From Rhopalosiphum padi (taxonomy: Eukaryota; Arthropoda; Insecta; Hemiptera; Aphididae): 64,000 bases of DNA. The notes beneath the pieces were generated by a model that saw nothing but the letters and a program-made list of their open reading frames with translations, was not told the DNA's origin and ran no database searches. The position numbers were made by a program, and so were the translations under genes. Positions 1 through 11,723 of this stretch are shown one piece after another; the stretch's first letter is position 1, and each line of letters opens with the position of its first letter. The stretch is from NCBI RefSeq assembly GCF_020882245.1, contig NC_083597.1, positions 62,784,152-62,848,151 on the forward strand, written 5' to 3'.

Positions 1-1867
1 TAATAATTTTTTTATTCAACATATTGTCTAATAATTTTTGAAGGCACTCTTTCTCATAAAAGGATAGACGCCGCGGTCTGAAATAAAATTGTTTATCACT
101 TTTTAATTGAATAACCATTTCTGGGTGTACATTATTATCATTACTATCAACAATACTACCAGTTAAATATGAATCTATGTAAATTTGCTTAACCTTCATT
201 TTAATATTTATTGGTAATGTTTTTTCTATATTTAAATCAATATCTAAATTACTATTATCTTCACTTTTAAAATTGATAGATAAAATTTCTTCAAAAGAAA
301 TGTTGTCACTTTTTTTCTTAAAATTGATTAAAAATGTTCCATTCTCAACACTCAAAATTATGCGAGGGTGAGATAAAAAGTTGCGCCCTAACAAACAGTC
401 ACTCTTAATAGTATCGTTGGGCACCACATGAAAATTTATATTAATAGGAATGTCGAGATCAGTATGAAAAATGTCAGCGGAGAATTGGTCAACTACACTA
501 AGTCTAGATTGATTAATACCAACCAAATCAGATCTAGGAGGTACAACTCCAGATACATAAGGAACTACGGTAGATTTTAAAAGACTAACGGGGCTGCCTG
601 TATCGACGAGTGCAATTACGTCGGACGAAACACCATTTGGGTACTTAATAGTAATACTTATCATATAAGGGGGTACAATACATTGAGGTGACTTTTCTAA
701 AAGTGATACATTCTCACCAATTCCGTCGTTCTGCTGGCTTTTCCGGAAGTCGGGGCAATTTCGTTCGGAGTGACCCAAGCTGCGACATTTTTGACAGGTA
801 CGGGTTGGGCACACATTCGCGAAGTGTCCAATTGTTTTACAATTAAAACACGTGACTTGAGACAGGTCTTTCTGCTTACGGGTGTTCGATGATTTTGCCG
901 GTGGTTGAGCCTTGGTCGAATCTCCTGTTGCCGGCCGATGATTCGTTGTCGGATGCTGAGCTGCTTTGTTATTACTTTGGTTACCGCCGTAATTCGAGGT
1001 AGGATACTCTCCCGCTCGAAAACGAATATTTCGGGCAACATTCACGGAATCGAATGTACGTAAATCAGATAAAAGTTCGTTTTCACTCAAGTGGTCTCGT
1101 GCCAATAAATAATTACAGAGATCACGGGAGTACAGACCCTCGACGATCTGACGTTTTTCTTCACGGAACGACAATCCAATTTCGCGACAAAGTCTAGACT
1201 TGTGGTGAAAATATTCAAATACGCATTCATTTTTCACTTGCACACGGTTAGACATAATACGGACTCGATCGACGGTGTCAAGTGTATGTCCGATAAACGT
1301 ATTTTCAAACTGGTCGACAAAGCTACTCCAGGACGTAAACGTACGGCCAATATACCAATTACGCGAGGGGCCAACTAATTTAGTCCGAACAATTTCCATT
1401 TTAAAACTTTCTGGCCATCCATGTAGCCTGGCAACACTTTCGACCGAATTAATCCACAGCCGAGCTTCTTGGCCTGCTTCACGTCCCGAAAACTCGGTCA
1501 GCGAGTTATTAAAATCTGGCATAATGAAATATCCATTACGATTTTCCGTGTTAACAGGCATAGCTGAGTTGATACTATTATTTGTTGATAATCTTGAATG
1601 CTTGTTTTGTTCCTGTGATAAGCGTTCTAACAGCAATTTATTTTGCAGCATTAATTCTGATAACACAGTGCGTAAATCATCGTCACTGTTACCAACTGTC
1701 GCATCGCTACCCGAATTGTGCGATCGGTCATCGTTTGATATTTGTAGGTTAGGTACATTTTCACCGCTTGCCTCACCATCATGATTTGCATTATTTGACG
1801 GAAGAACTTTCCCGTTTCGCAAAAACCGCGTAGAATCCACGTTGGAATCCGAATTCGCACTATTCAT
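1..1867 (-). CDS. Ty3/gypsy retrotransposon gag-pol polyprotein, 5' part (runs off left edge)
   Basis: The minus strand is open for 622 codons from the ATG at 1865-1867 to the window edge, with no stop or frameshift when read codon by codon. An Asn/Ser-rich leader is followed by a retrotransposon-type gag region: LTEFSG at about residue 123, a tryptophan-bearing stretch, then SWSSFVDQFENTF. Two CX2CX4HX4C zinc knuckles lie at residues 340-353 and 358-371 and would bind the element RNA. A retropepsin follows, with catalytic DTGS at about 422 and the conserved flap-end motif LLGRNFL at 492-498. The frame then enters the reverse transcriptase at RPRRLS (about 597-602) and a KECLQKLL helix. RT, RNase H and integrase must lie left of base 1. 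Gag and pol share one frame, so no frameshift is needed here. The absence of any lesion suggests a young copy. Assignment to Ty3/gypsy rather than BEL/Pao rests on the protease-to-RT spacing and the RRLS entrance motif. Confidence 0.93.
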   Translation of the reverse strand, partial: MNSANSDSNVDSTRFLRNGKVLPSNNANHDGEASGENVPNLQISNDDRSHNSGSDATVGNSDDDLRTVLSELMLQNKLLLERLSQEQNKHSRLSTNNSINSAMPVNTENRNGYFIMPDFNNSLTEFSGREAGQEARLWINSVESVARLHGWPESFKMEIVRTKLVGPSRNWYIGRTFTSWSSFVDQFENTFIGHTLDTVDRVRIMSNRVQVKNECVFEYFHHKSRLCREIGLSFREEKRQIVEGLYSRDLCNYLLARDHLSENELLSDLRTFDSVNVARNIRFRAGEYPTSNYGGNQSNNKAAQHPTTNHRPATGDSTKAQPPAKSSNTRKQKDLSQVTCFNCKTIGHFANVCPTRTCQKCRSLGHSERNCPDFRKSQQNDGIGENVSLLEKSPQCIVPPYMISITIKYPNGVSSDVIALVDTGSPVSLLKSTVVPYVSGVVPPRSDLVGINQSRLSVVDQFSADIFHTDLDIPININFHVVPNDTIKSDCLLGRNFLSHPRIILSVENGTFLINFKKKSDNISFEEILSINFKSEDNSNLDIDLNIEKTLPINIKMKVKQIYIDSYLTGSIVDSNDNNVHPEMVIQLKSDKQFYFRPRRLSFYEKECLQKLLDNMLNKKII

Positions 1868-2004
1868 CTTGCACTAATTTATACATATGAATATATGATA
1901 ATGAACTACGAACAATATACAGTTGCCTAATTGTTAATACAATTTACGGTCGTCGATCACGCGTAATAATATTATAAAAATAAAAACGAATCCACTTCTG
2001 AATC
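1868..2004 (-). other. Leader between putative LTR and gag ATG
   Basis: AT-rich segment expected to hold the primer-binding site and packaging leader of the retrotransposon. A TGG occurs about 10 bases inside the presumed LTR end (minus strand), but I could not match the following bases to a specific tRNA 3' end. No upstream ORF of note is present. Confidence 0.35.
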
Positions 2005-2348
2005 TGTAGGGCGTTCTATACAACTACAGTATAATTATGATGCATACATACACTTTATTAATATAATTAAATAACAAATAATATATAATATATAACAAAA
2101 CGTAAAATATAAATGTTCCGAGAACGGCGTTGTGACGCGGAGACGACGCGTACGCGACGGAGCGTCGGTTAATACTAATAACAAAAGAATAATAATAATA
2201 ATAATAATAATATAATAATAATAGTAATAATAAAAGATGTCGCCGTTATCACTTATTACTACAATATATAATATATGATTACGATGGTTACTTATGATTT
2301 TAAATTCTATAATCTTTCATCGTTAGCTTTCTGCAGACCACCAAAACA
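2005..2348 (-). repeat. Probable 5' LTR of the gag-pol retrotransposon
   Basis: This is where the upstream LTR of a minus-strand element should lie, about 140 bases before the gag ATG. On the minus strand it begins TGTTTTGGTGG and ends GAACGCCCTACA, giving the TGT...ACA ends typical of LTRs. It contains a GC-rich block at about 2114-2170 that could hold the promoter or transcript start. An AATAAA polyadenylation signal (minus strand, about 2055) lies roughly 45 bases before the 3' end. The segment just inside it (1987-2004) does not begin with the TGG expected of a canonical tRNA primer site, so the inner boundary may be off by some bases. The partner LTR is outside the window, so boundaries are inferred from one copy only. 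Confidence 0.45.
2188..2235. repeat. (AAT)n microsatellite inside putative LTR
   Basis: Runs of AAT/ATA trinucleotides with a few interruptions lie inside the presumed LTR. Such repeats mutate quickly and could make the two LTRs of this element differ in length even if the insertion is recent. Confidence 0.9.
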
Positions 2349-2628
2349 TTAATTGGGAAAAAATTCAAAATAATTGGTATTTTGTCAGTGGTCAGGTATT
2401 ATATTTATCAAATAAAATAAAAATATTTACTTTTTTCCAATTTATATTTGAATTATAAAACGGATCTTTTTGTATTTAAAGGTGAGGTCAGGTATTTTAG
2501 GAATTTAGACGACCTAGTTATATTATACTGAACGCAATGCTAAATAAACAGATTTTACACCATAATACTTATCACATTCCGCGTCACTCTCAAATTGGGT
2601 TTTTTTGAATATACAGATCGGTGTTGTA

Positions 2629-3343
2629 CGATTGAGAACGTTTTACCTTTTTAGCAACACGATTGAGAACGATGTCGGCAGATCAAAGAAACAATATTTT
2701 GTACCTTAAAATCAAACGATTGAGAACGATTTTTCTAGCGACGTTGTCATTTATCTTAACTTTTAGTAATAATATTTAGGGCTGGGATTTTGATGCAAAA
2801 GCATCTCTTTTTGGTGTTTTGAAACGTTGTTTTGTAAGTATAAAATGTGTAAACTGATTTTTCACAATTTGTTTATAAAATGTACGACAATTCTTGCGAT
2901 TAACAAGAGACATTCGGCATACTGTCGACGGTTAATAATAAATTATAGGTATAACATAGCATATCATCGATAAAAATCTTATCATAGCTAGGCGTTTATA
3001 TACAACTTATGGCAATATGTCCAGACTTAGAAGTTGGGAGTTTATTTTCAGACTAAGTGTATATACTGGCAAATAAATATTGATTTTTTAAATTTTTAAT
3101 CTTAAGCTGACAAATAAAATAGGTATATAAATATATTGTAAATAAATATTAATTTTTTTAATTTTTAATCTTAAGCTGAAAAATATGTTGTTTGTAAATA
3201 TAGATTTCAGGTAAGTTTATTTTGTAACCAAAATATAGTGATTGATATCTTATATATATTGTATATTGTATTTTTATTATTTTTATTTTTAATTAATGTG
3301 GCAACGTTGCATAAAATTTAACAGGTAAGAACGTTCTCAATCG
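2629..3343. mobile_element. Non-autonomous DNA transposon with CGATTGAGAACG inverted ends
   Basis: The left end reads CGATTGAGAACGTTTTACC and the right end, reverse-complemented, reads CGATTGAGAACGTTCTTACC, a terminal inverted repeat of about 20 bases. Flanks are TGTTGTA (2622-2628) and TGTTCTA (3344-3350), matching at 6 of 7 bases and consistent with a decayed target duplication of 7 or 8 bases as in hAT elements. Two more direct copies of ACGATTGAGAACG lie just inside the left end (2659-2671 and 2716-2728), as if the terminus carries repeated transposase-binding sites. The interior is AT-rich with no transposase reading frame. The superfamily is uncertain. Confidence 0.6.
3071..3180. repeat. 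Tandem duplication, 69-bp period
   Basis: A block running from AAATAAATATT to TCTTAAGCTGA occurs at about 3071-3110 and again at about 3140-3179 with a few substitutions. It lies inside the transposon-like element and is a local tandem duplication of about 69 bases. Confidence 0.75.
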
Positions 3344-3350
3344 TGTTCTA

Positions 3351-6300
3351 CTCATACAGATTCACAGTATTTTTTAAATTCTCATTTCGCGGTGTATCTT
3401 TTTTTAACATTTATAAATAGTATGTTAAATGTATTGTTGTACCAGTTATTATAATTGACAACAAATATTAACAATTTAGACAACTCTAAATCAATCTTTG
3501 CAGACAAAAAACTAAACCCTATCTTCGATATTTATTTAATTTTTTTAAAACTATTATACTATTATGTGTATATTCATATAATTGAACACATAACCACCCA
3601 AGATGACATTTTAGAGGATGAAGGGAGCAAAATAAAAAAAAAAAATTTAAAGAACTAACATAGTATTATTCTCATATTATTCCTTTAAGTTTACTTAAAT
3701 AATTGTAATTCAATTTATTTTTTAACTAGGATTTTAAATAATAAATTTATTTATTACTCGTTAAATTTACTTAGTACCTATTAATTATTTATATTATAAA
3801 AGTGTACTATTCTCCTTTTATACATTTATAAATAATATTATTCATGTCACTATATTACACACTTCAAAGAAAATATAAATGTTAGTGCTCACATCTCCTT
3901 ACAATTTGGTATAAAAAGATCTTTACCTATAGTAGTGACTTAATACTTTAAATTAATAAAAATAAATTTCATAATTTAAATGCACTTAAGATATTATACT
4001 TAAAAATGGTCGATTTTACTCCTTTATGTTTATATTGTTTATAATTAAATGTAAACCTGATATTAGATATATTGCAATTCAATTTAAAAACGCAATCACA
4101 AGTAATGCTTATAAAGAAATTTAGAATCTTTTTATTGTTATATAATATTATGTACGTACATTATATTTGTTTTATGTTCATTGATTCGCTGAAAATAAAT
4201 ATTATTATGATTATTAAACTACATCTTCAGCTGTTAGACATTAGAACATAATATTCTGACCTACACTTTGTAGATGAAGAAAGTCTCCGGAAAATCGTTT
4301 TCAGTTTTCAATGACCACCGTCGTGGGTGTAGTATATATAGTATGATGAATATGAATTAATGAGTAATGAAAGTTTTTGGTTTCGCGGCACTCATTCAAA
4401 ATTTAGCAAGAAAAACTTTTCCTATCCGAGAGACTATAGAAGCCACGTCAACTCGGGACATTTATGGAATAAATATATTTATACACTGCGAACATTTCGA
4501 ATTTGACATCCTTTTCACAATTCTCTGTTTTAAAAAAAAACTGGAAACCATAACTTTACGTCAAACATCTGTAGCGTTATGTGATAATATGATAAGTTTA
4601 TAGTATAACGTACAAAAATGCATTAATTAATATGTACGTCGCCTGATTAATATAATATATCATTCGAATTCATGATAGTATATTTCATACAGCAGCGCAC
4701 GGTCTCTGGCTTTGATGATATTATTACGTTTTCTTGGTAATTTTGATCTATTAAATATTATCATGTATTTGTAGAAAATATTGTCGCATCATAAAACCAA
4801 TGGGTAGGATTGATATATAAAATGTTTTCTATGACAAACAAAACATGACGAATTTCAGAAGGCTCTGCGGATAATAATGTAATATGATAATATATTATAG
4901 TATTTTCCTTGCGGAGCTGCGTCGACCGCGTTTTTGCGGTTTGTTATTTTTATATAAACCAATAAGATTGAAATGTTATTTTTTTTTAATTAATGTTACC
5001 ATAATTCATAATAATATTATCCTTATCAATATAGAATAAAGACTTGACTGTATTAAAAATTAAACATCTGCAAAAGTGATACATAACACCCACGGTAAAT
5101 AATATTATAATTAAAACGTTTTCCGGATCACAATCCAAGAAGGAAATTAAATTATTTTAAACATATCATTATATACGTTTATTTTATTAGAAATATTATT
5201 TATAAAACAAATATATTTTCTTTAGTGTATAATTGGGTATCTAAATGGTCACGAAATTCTTAAATTCAACACTATCACGCTACTCATTACAACATTTTCG
5301 TACGTTTCGTGTGTGTGTGATTGAAAAAAAAATAAATCAAATTAACGAATACTTTGATTACTTTAATATCCCAGAAAATCGTACGCCCAACATTCCTTTG
5401 TCAGCTTATGTATTTAATTAACGAAAGTAGGTACGGCAAAGAAAATACTTCCGTGAGTAAAAACCTTAACCTGTATTTTAGATTTAATCAATTTATATTA
5501 GCTCTCCACCTTATCCGCGGCGCATGCTGTTTTAAACGCATGTACAACCAAATTGAATTTCAACCCTATAGTCTGCAAATAAAACGATATTAACTTGCCG
5601 ATTTGATTAATGTAAAATTAATGATTAAAAAAATCTGCACCCTTTTACGTTTTACAAAACTATAATATTATCATTATTATTTATTATCATCATCAGCGAG
5701 GAATACGTAATTACCCGAATTTTTAAAAACATAATTCATAATATAAGTATTATATACTTTTCGCCGAAAAGCAATATTCAGCGAATAATGTTTTATTTAA
5801 AATTTAATTTTTATAAAATATTCACTATATTTTTTTTAATTCTCTTGCTGTAGGTCAAACAAAATAAAAAATCTGCAGGTTAATTATATCATAATCATTA
5901 ATGAATAATGACACGGAGACTCCACCAGCGCATCATTAATTATGTTGAGTACATTTAAAAATTAAATACATATTTTTAATTATCATCATGTATTCACATT
6001 TCCTTTATCCATAATATTTTTTGTAAAATTTGAATTTTTACCGATACTATAATAAATATCGCGGCTATTGTATACATTGTTGTTTGTGAAAAATCATTAC
6101 AAAACACATAATAAAAATATTGTCAATATTAACGTATCCGTTTGTTTATTTTAATGTTAACGGGCAAAGCTCAATTATAATATGATATTTAGATGAATGT
6201 TGTACAATCATTCGGAACAAAATAATAATAATTATAATAATAGAATAATAGTGCTAATGCAATCGATGCGCGTGAACACAATTTTTATCAGAATTTTCAA

Positions 6301-8742
6301 AATAAAAAAGGTATTTAGGTAGTGCTCTACTGGATGGATTGAAAAAGGATAAAATACTTAAGAATTCAGGAACACATTTCCACATTTCCGGCCAAAAGCT
6401 TAAATAATAAGTCCAAACGTAAACGACACTGATCTAATGTTTCGAGATTAAGAATAAACAAAAGTGGGGCATACGAAGAATAAGCTTCCATCATAGTAAT
6501 TGTAGTAAATCATAGTAATGGTTGTGTGTACCGTAATATAGTCATGTGCGTTTGTTGCGGACAGTAATTCGCTGATTAAATACTAAAACTCGACGAATTT
6601 TTAACTATAAAATATATATATATATTTGTATTGTGTTTACCTATACCGAATTTCAAAATCCTCTGCGTACATTGTTGACAATTGAATCGTCATTGCGAAT
6701 GAGTTACAACGATGGTCTATTTGTTGTCGATTATCGTCAAATTACATTCTATAATAATATTATTATTGTCTAAATGCAAATCAATTTTTCAAATTTAGTT
6801 TGTTGTACAGAGTTTTTCCCATTCACCATTAGGCACTGACTGAAAGTTTATTTTTAATCGTAATTATTATGTACATCAATCATTCAAATTCAATGAGAGA
6901 AACTTTATTCGTCCAACACGCTGTCTATACAGTATACACCTACAAACAGATAGGTACATAATATTAATGGATAATGCAAAATGTTATAATTAATTTTATC
7001 CGTTCAGTATAATTATTATTATTACTATTTGACTGTTTCGCATTCAGCTTTATGGTGATGTTCATTACATAATATTATTATTGTTCGAAGAATGTTTTTT
7101 GAATATAATTTGTTGTGACTTAAATATAGACATTATGATATTAATAAAAAAAGTTTCCGACTGTCTGAATAACTTATGAACATTCTATACATTTGGAAAA
7201 TATATGCATAATTTAATGGCATATACAATACACATATACTTTATGGTTGATATATAGAATGATAAAAAACAATTAATTTAAATATTGGTTTTAAAACGAG
7301 TTATTAATATTCAAACATTCAGATTTCAAACAGATTGTAATCATACACAAACAAATCGTGATACGTGTATTACATTCTGTTAAATATATATTTTCAAATT
7401 CATAAAATGTTTATACGATGTTCTGTTTAAAAAATATTTACCAATGCTTAGATTTCGTTTTTGAATCGTTATATTTCTAAAACTTATCAGTTATCATCAC
7501 ATTTAGTTAAAAAGAATAACGTCGCTCAACTCGCTCAAGTAGTACGTTTCGCATAAACGGATGTTTCCTGTGGCAGTTTCATTCGACGTCACTGTTCCAA
7601 CATGCGTTTAGGGCCTACACGCATATAGTATTATTACAATGCACACAACGCTCACTTCCGTCACTAGATAACAAAACGTTAGGAAATATTATTTCCAGCC
7701 GGCGTTTCACGTATCATAGTATTTGCAGCGTGTCCGCGCTAAGAGGTACCACTAAATAATTCAGCTGGATGACCTCGGATTTAAATTTGCTTTTCGGTAT
7801 GTCAAAGAAAGTACCGAAGTATATAATTTGAAACAATATACAATTTCATACAAGCATGCGCGGAGTATAGCTTACCTTATTTCAGTTTTTCTATACAGAT
7901 TCAGATAGACTATATTTTTTAACAATTTTTTAGAAAAATTAATTTTTGTTAAAAGAAAAATTTACAAACTTAGAGTAGGTAAGTTGAAATTTCGAATAAT
8001 ATCAATCTAATTATCTATTCTTCATTCATTATATATTCCATAACTTAATTTACGAAAAAATATTATAGCTAACATATATTACAAAATGTACAAAATTCGT
8101 AAGTTTGGGTTTTGTTATTTAATAAACATTAACGCTTATTTACATCTCTTTTGTGTAAAAATAGTCATTTCACTATATCGGGGATATTTCCGAGAATATA
8201 ATAAACAATGTTAAAATATCGTTACATCATTAAAAACAACAATTATTCGTAAATTTCGACGAACTCTTATTTGTCAATTTTGTAATAAGAAAAAAAAATA
8301 TTGCCGCCAATTAAAAAATAAAAATAAAAACAAAGTTCTGATGTACAAAGAATGTCTAAGAAATTGTTGAAAATAAGAACATTTTCTCGAAATGTATATT
8401 TTGATACTGCCTTTCACACTTTCCTCAAAAGAAAACTCTATTTCAATTCAAGATGACTGTTCACTTTAAATATTTAGTGATACCCTTTACTATGAACACT
8501 ACACTAAATAATAATTGTATAATATATTGGTATATTTAGTGGTAACTTCCGAATTCGTATAATAGTATTCCGAATTAGTATGTACAAATGTGACACTCGA
8601 GAGGAACCAGAAAACAGAGGACTAAAATCGAAATAATCTTGTCCGCCATAAATGGCCGTACAATTTATGTATTGTAATACCGATTGTGCTATGCGAAGCC
8701 ACCACGCAGCCTTTGTATAACCTTTCAACGCACCGTTACATT
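3351..8742. other. AT-rich non-coding stretch
   Basis: No supported gene. Reading frames here are short, AT-driven and lack coding character or paired splice sites. The block at about 7510-7760 is a little richer in G+C and contains several CG dinucleotides, but no core promoter motif stands out. It is probably intergenic or deep intronic. Confidence 0.6.
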
Positions 8743-9126
8743 TTAAGAGGACGCCACACCCGCATGTGTTGTCTCTGTCTTACTAACGTACATCATAACA
8801 AATTTCCGTTCAGCAGAATACATTTTGTGACGTTAGCTTTTATATTAGAGTAAATTTACCTATTATCAAATTTAAAGGTAAGAATATTATCTAGACAATG
8901 ACTTATGATTTTATTGATATTATCATTTTAAAGTGAGTTATGACCATTTTAAAGTTGTAATATTTTGCATAGCTATAATTCACTTTGAAATAATAATATC
9001 AATAAAAGCATAATATGTCATTGTCTAGATAATATTCTTACCTTTAAATTTGATAACAGGTAAACTTACTCTAATATTAAAGCTATACAACACATGACAA
9101 AACATGCGGGTATGGCGTCCTCTTAA
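8743..9126. mobile_element. Foldback MITE with TTAA ends
   Basis: The left end TTAAGAGGACGCCACACCC (8743 on) is matched by the reverse complement of the right end (to 9126), with one mismatch over about 25 bases (GTGTGG versus GTATGG). TTAA at both ends could be the target duplication used by piggyBac-type elements, although the inner termini are not the usual piggyBac sequence. Inside is a second long imperfect palindrome with arms of about 120 bases (8835-8955 and 8965-9084), beginning AGCTTTTATATTAGAGTAAA and meeting near 8960. The left outer arm has about 50 more bases than the right, so one arm has lost or gained DNA. There is no coding capacity. Transcribed, it would form a long hairpin. 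Confidence 0.88.
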
Positions 9127-10397
9127 ACACTATATAAAGTAGCGCTTGTTGGGTTGTCAGTAACAATCTTATTGCAATAATGTTAGTGATAATAATATCG
9201 TGAATTCGTAACTCCTATAAACACCGCGTAGATGCTCTACTCAGGGCGGAAAAGAAATGTGGTGGCCCAAAAAAATAAAAAAATACAATATTTTTTTTTA
9301 TATGCATTATAATATCATGCAGGTACATTCTGCATATACCGAGTGATTATTTTAATTGTTACCTTACCTACATTACTTTGAAAAGTATTATCGTATTTTT
9401 AGGACATCATTTTCGAAGTAAAGTTATACTTTTTACAATTTGTTATCGTTATAGTTTTTTTTCAAGTTTTATCTTTTTAAACCATGGCATATATTATTAT
9501 GAATTGTATACAGCAAAATATTTTTCCGAGAACTTGAATATAAAAAAAAAAATTGAATTTCAAAACAGTTATAAATTTTTCGCAAGTATTGAACGCTTAG
9601 ACGAGCGGAATAGTAGATTTAGCAGGGTATAATATAGACTATCCCTTTGCGCTACAGCGGTGCAACACTCCGCTCATAAAAACTTTAAGTATTTATCAAC
9701 TGTACGCATTAAAAACCCAATTTTACGCATCAGAATTATTATCAAAATAATATTCTACATATTATTCTGGATTTTAAGTTAAAAATTAATCTCGTCATTC
9801 AAATAACTATAATATTATGTAACATTAAAAGATATAATATATATGTATTTTTTTTAATATTGTTTAAATAGGTATGACTTTAAAATATCTGAAACTCATA
9901 TTTAAATTGAGTGAGTCGCGTTTTTATTTTTAATCGCTCTGTATATTATATTGAAGTGACATTCGTATATTATTATGTACTAAGTTATGAGATAATTATG
10001 CACTGTGCAGACACTCTTGCGGAGTATATTAAAATAACTGCACCGAGCTGCTTCAAGATTGAGACGAACCGACTGCACACCATTATAACTCAGCCAGAGG
10101 ACATGACTTTAAATTGATCCAAACGCACGTGTAAATATAAGTGTATATATATATATATACATACATACATACATGTATATTGGCCACTGCAGCAGCGCAC
10201 GTACGCACTGACTGTATACATGTATATTGTATCGTGTGTATACCGACTATATACGTGTATAATGTTATATATACAGATATACGTGCTTGTATACTCGCCT
10301 GCAGCAGTCATATATATATATATATACATGGACACATAGCACGTATGACACAAGTTATATATGGTTTAACCTAAATATATATACATACATATAGGTA
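9127..10397. other. AT-rich non-coding stretch with TA/CATA repeats
   Basis: No supported gene. The right part (10100-10397) is dominated by TATA and TACA repeats, with scattered ACGTA and GCAGCA words. Overlapping short frames on both strands there are products of the repeat. Confidence 0.6.
10144..10174. repeat. (TA)n(CATA)n microsatellite
   Basis: An alternating TA run passes directly into CATA tetranucleotides. A related TA run recurs near 10311-10326, so the two flank a roughly 140-base segment rich in GTATAC-like words. Confidence 0.85.
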
Positions 10398-10760
10398 GAC
10401 GACCGGGTGTGTTATAAAAGCCGCGGATGATGACGGACGGGCGAAAAATAATTTTCTCCGCGTCGCTGGTGACGAGCTGCCGAGGCACGTACACGTCTTG
10501 GGCGGTATCTGAGGGTGGCGAGTGGGTGACTTATATTTCGTCGGGTTTAATTTTCGCTTATCGTCGGCTCGCGTCTTCTCCCCCGTTGATCGCCGAGCAT
10601 CGTCTCGTCGTGAACACTACCATATCCCGACTTAGCACGACGACGGGAGAGGTGTGGAGATTATATTTTTATTCCCGATTGGTTAACTAACGACGCGATA
10701 TTGCGTTATAACATTATGGATTGATAGTGCCTATATCGCGTTCATTCGGTCTACGGCTCG
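10398..10760 (+). promoter_or_regulatory. CpG-rich island with TATA-like box
   Basis: This block is markedly richer in G+C and CG dinucleotides than its surroundings. TATAAAAG lies at 10413-10420, followed directly by GC-rich sequence in which transcription could start near 10440. An 87-codon frame (10427-10690) runs through the block, but its ATG is too close to the TATA box to be the natural start and I do not recognise the peptide. The best reading is a promoter plus untranslated leader. The strand follows only from the TATA orientation. Confidence 0.35.
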
Positions 10761-11600
10761 ATGTCTAGTCGTATCTAAGTATGTATACAAACAATATTTA
10801 TCCCATCGATTTAAATTGGATTCGGGCCGAATCAAATCCATAAAATTGTAGAAATAATATATAATATAGCCAATATAGGTATTTAGTTTTGGTGATGTGT
10901 ATAAGTTTAAACATACACCTGATAAACATGATATAATAAGAGTTTTGAAATGAAAAAAATAGACTAACAAAAACCAAATATATTTTTAAAAAAATTGTAA
11001 TTTGTTCTATTTAAAGAGTAATTTTTTCAATCTTATTGTTAATTTATATAGCTAAATTTCAGGGTTATGATCGTATTAAATAATAATGTCTTTTTTAAAT
11101 ATATGTTGTATAATGCGTAAACACCTAATTATAATATGCACAACCCGCAGTCGACAAGACTAATAATAAATGTCTGTTCTCCATATACAATATATGTATA
11201 TCTGTTACTTGCCATGAAGCATTTTTCGATGATCATAATACAAAATAATATATTATATACAAATGAACTGAAAAAATTATTAAATGCACATGGTGTCCTA
11301 GGTATGATCATCTCCAAATTTTCTTCGTTTAATGAATTTATTAAAATTCAATGAATAATTAATAATATTTAAAAAGTGCGGTTCTCTTAAAAAAAATATA
11401 ATAAGTTGGTGTCACTACGGGACAATCCTTAATAGTTTGAAAAACCTCGGTGAAGTACCTGCGCTAAGCTAAGCAATTTCAGAGATCAGAATATGAATAA
11501 TTGTTAAGTTAAAGGATACAGTGGGGAGGCTGTAATACTCGGGCTGATTGGCCCGTATAATAAATGGGTACGTTATGTTGGCGCGTTATCGGGGCAGAGT
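10761..11600. other. AT-rich non-coding stretch
   Basis: No supported gene. Overlapping 60-80-codon frames on both strands around 11129-11354 show no coding bias and mirror each other, as expected for chance frames. Confidence 0.6.
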
Positions 11601-11601
11601 C

Positions 11602-11639
11602 AAAAAAAAAAAAAAATAAATAATAATAATAATAATAAT
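11602..11639. repeat. Poly(A) followed by (TAA)n
   Basis: Fifteen A residues pass into eight or so AAT units. The pattern resembles the 3' tail of a retroposed sequence, but no recognisable retroposon body lies to its left. Confidence 0.85.
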
Positions 11640-11714
11640 CCGGCCGAGTGCCGCCGCTTCAACGAAAACGTGCGTCTCTCGGCTCTTCCTTTTTTCCTAC
11701 CCACACTGCAAACG

Positions 11715-11723
<9 letters not shown>

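Noticed and set aside
697..1041. 114-codon minus-strand frame in another register within gag
   Set aside because: It overlaps the zinc-knuckle region in the wrong frame; the in-frame reading gives two perfect CCHC motifs.
1275..1784. 169-codon plus-strand open frame
   Set aside because: It lies exactly antisense to the gag coding region, whose frame has clear domains; the plus-strand peptide has none.
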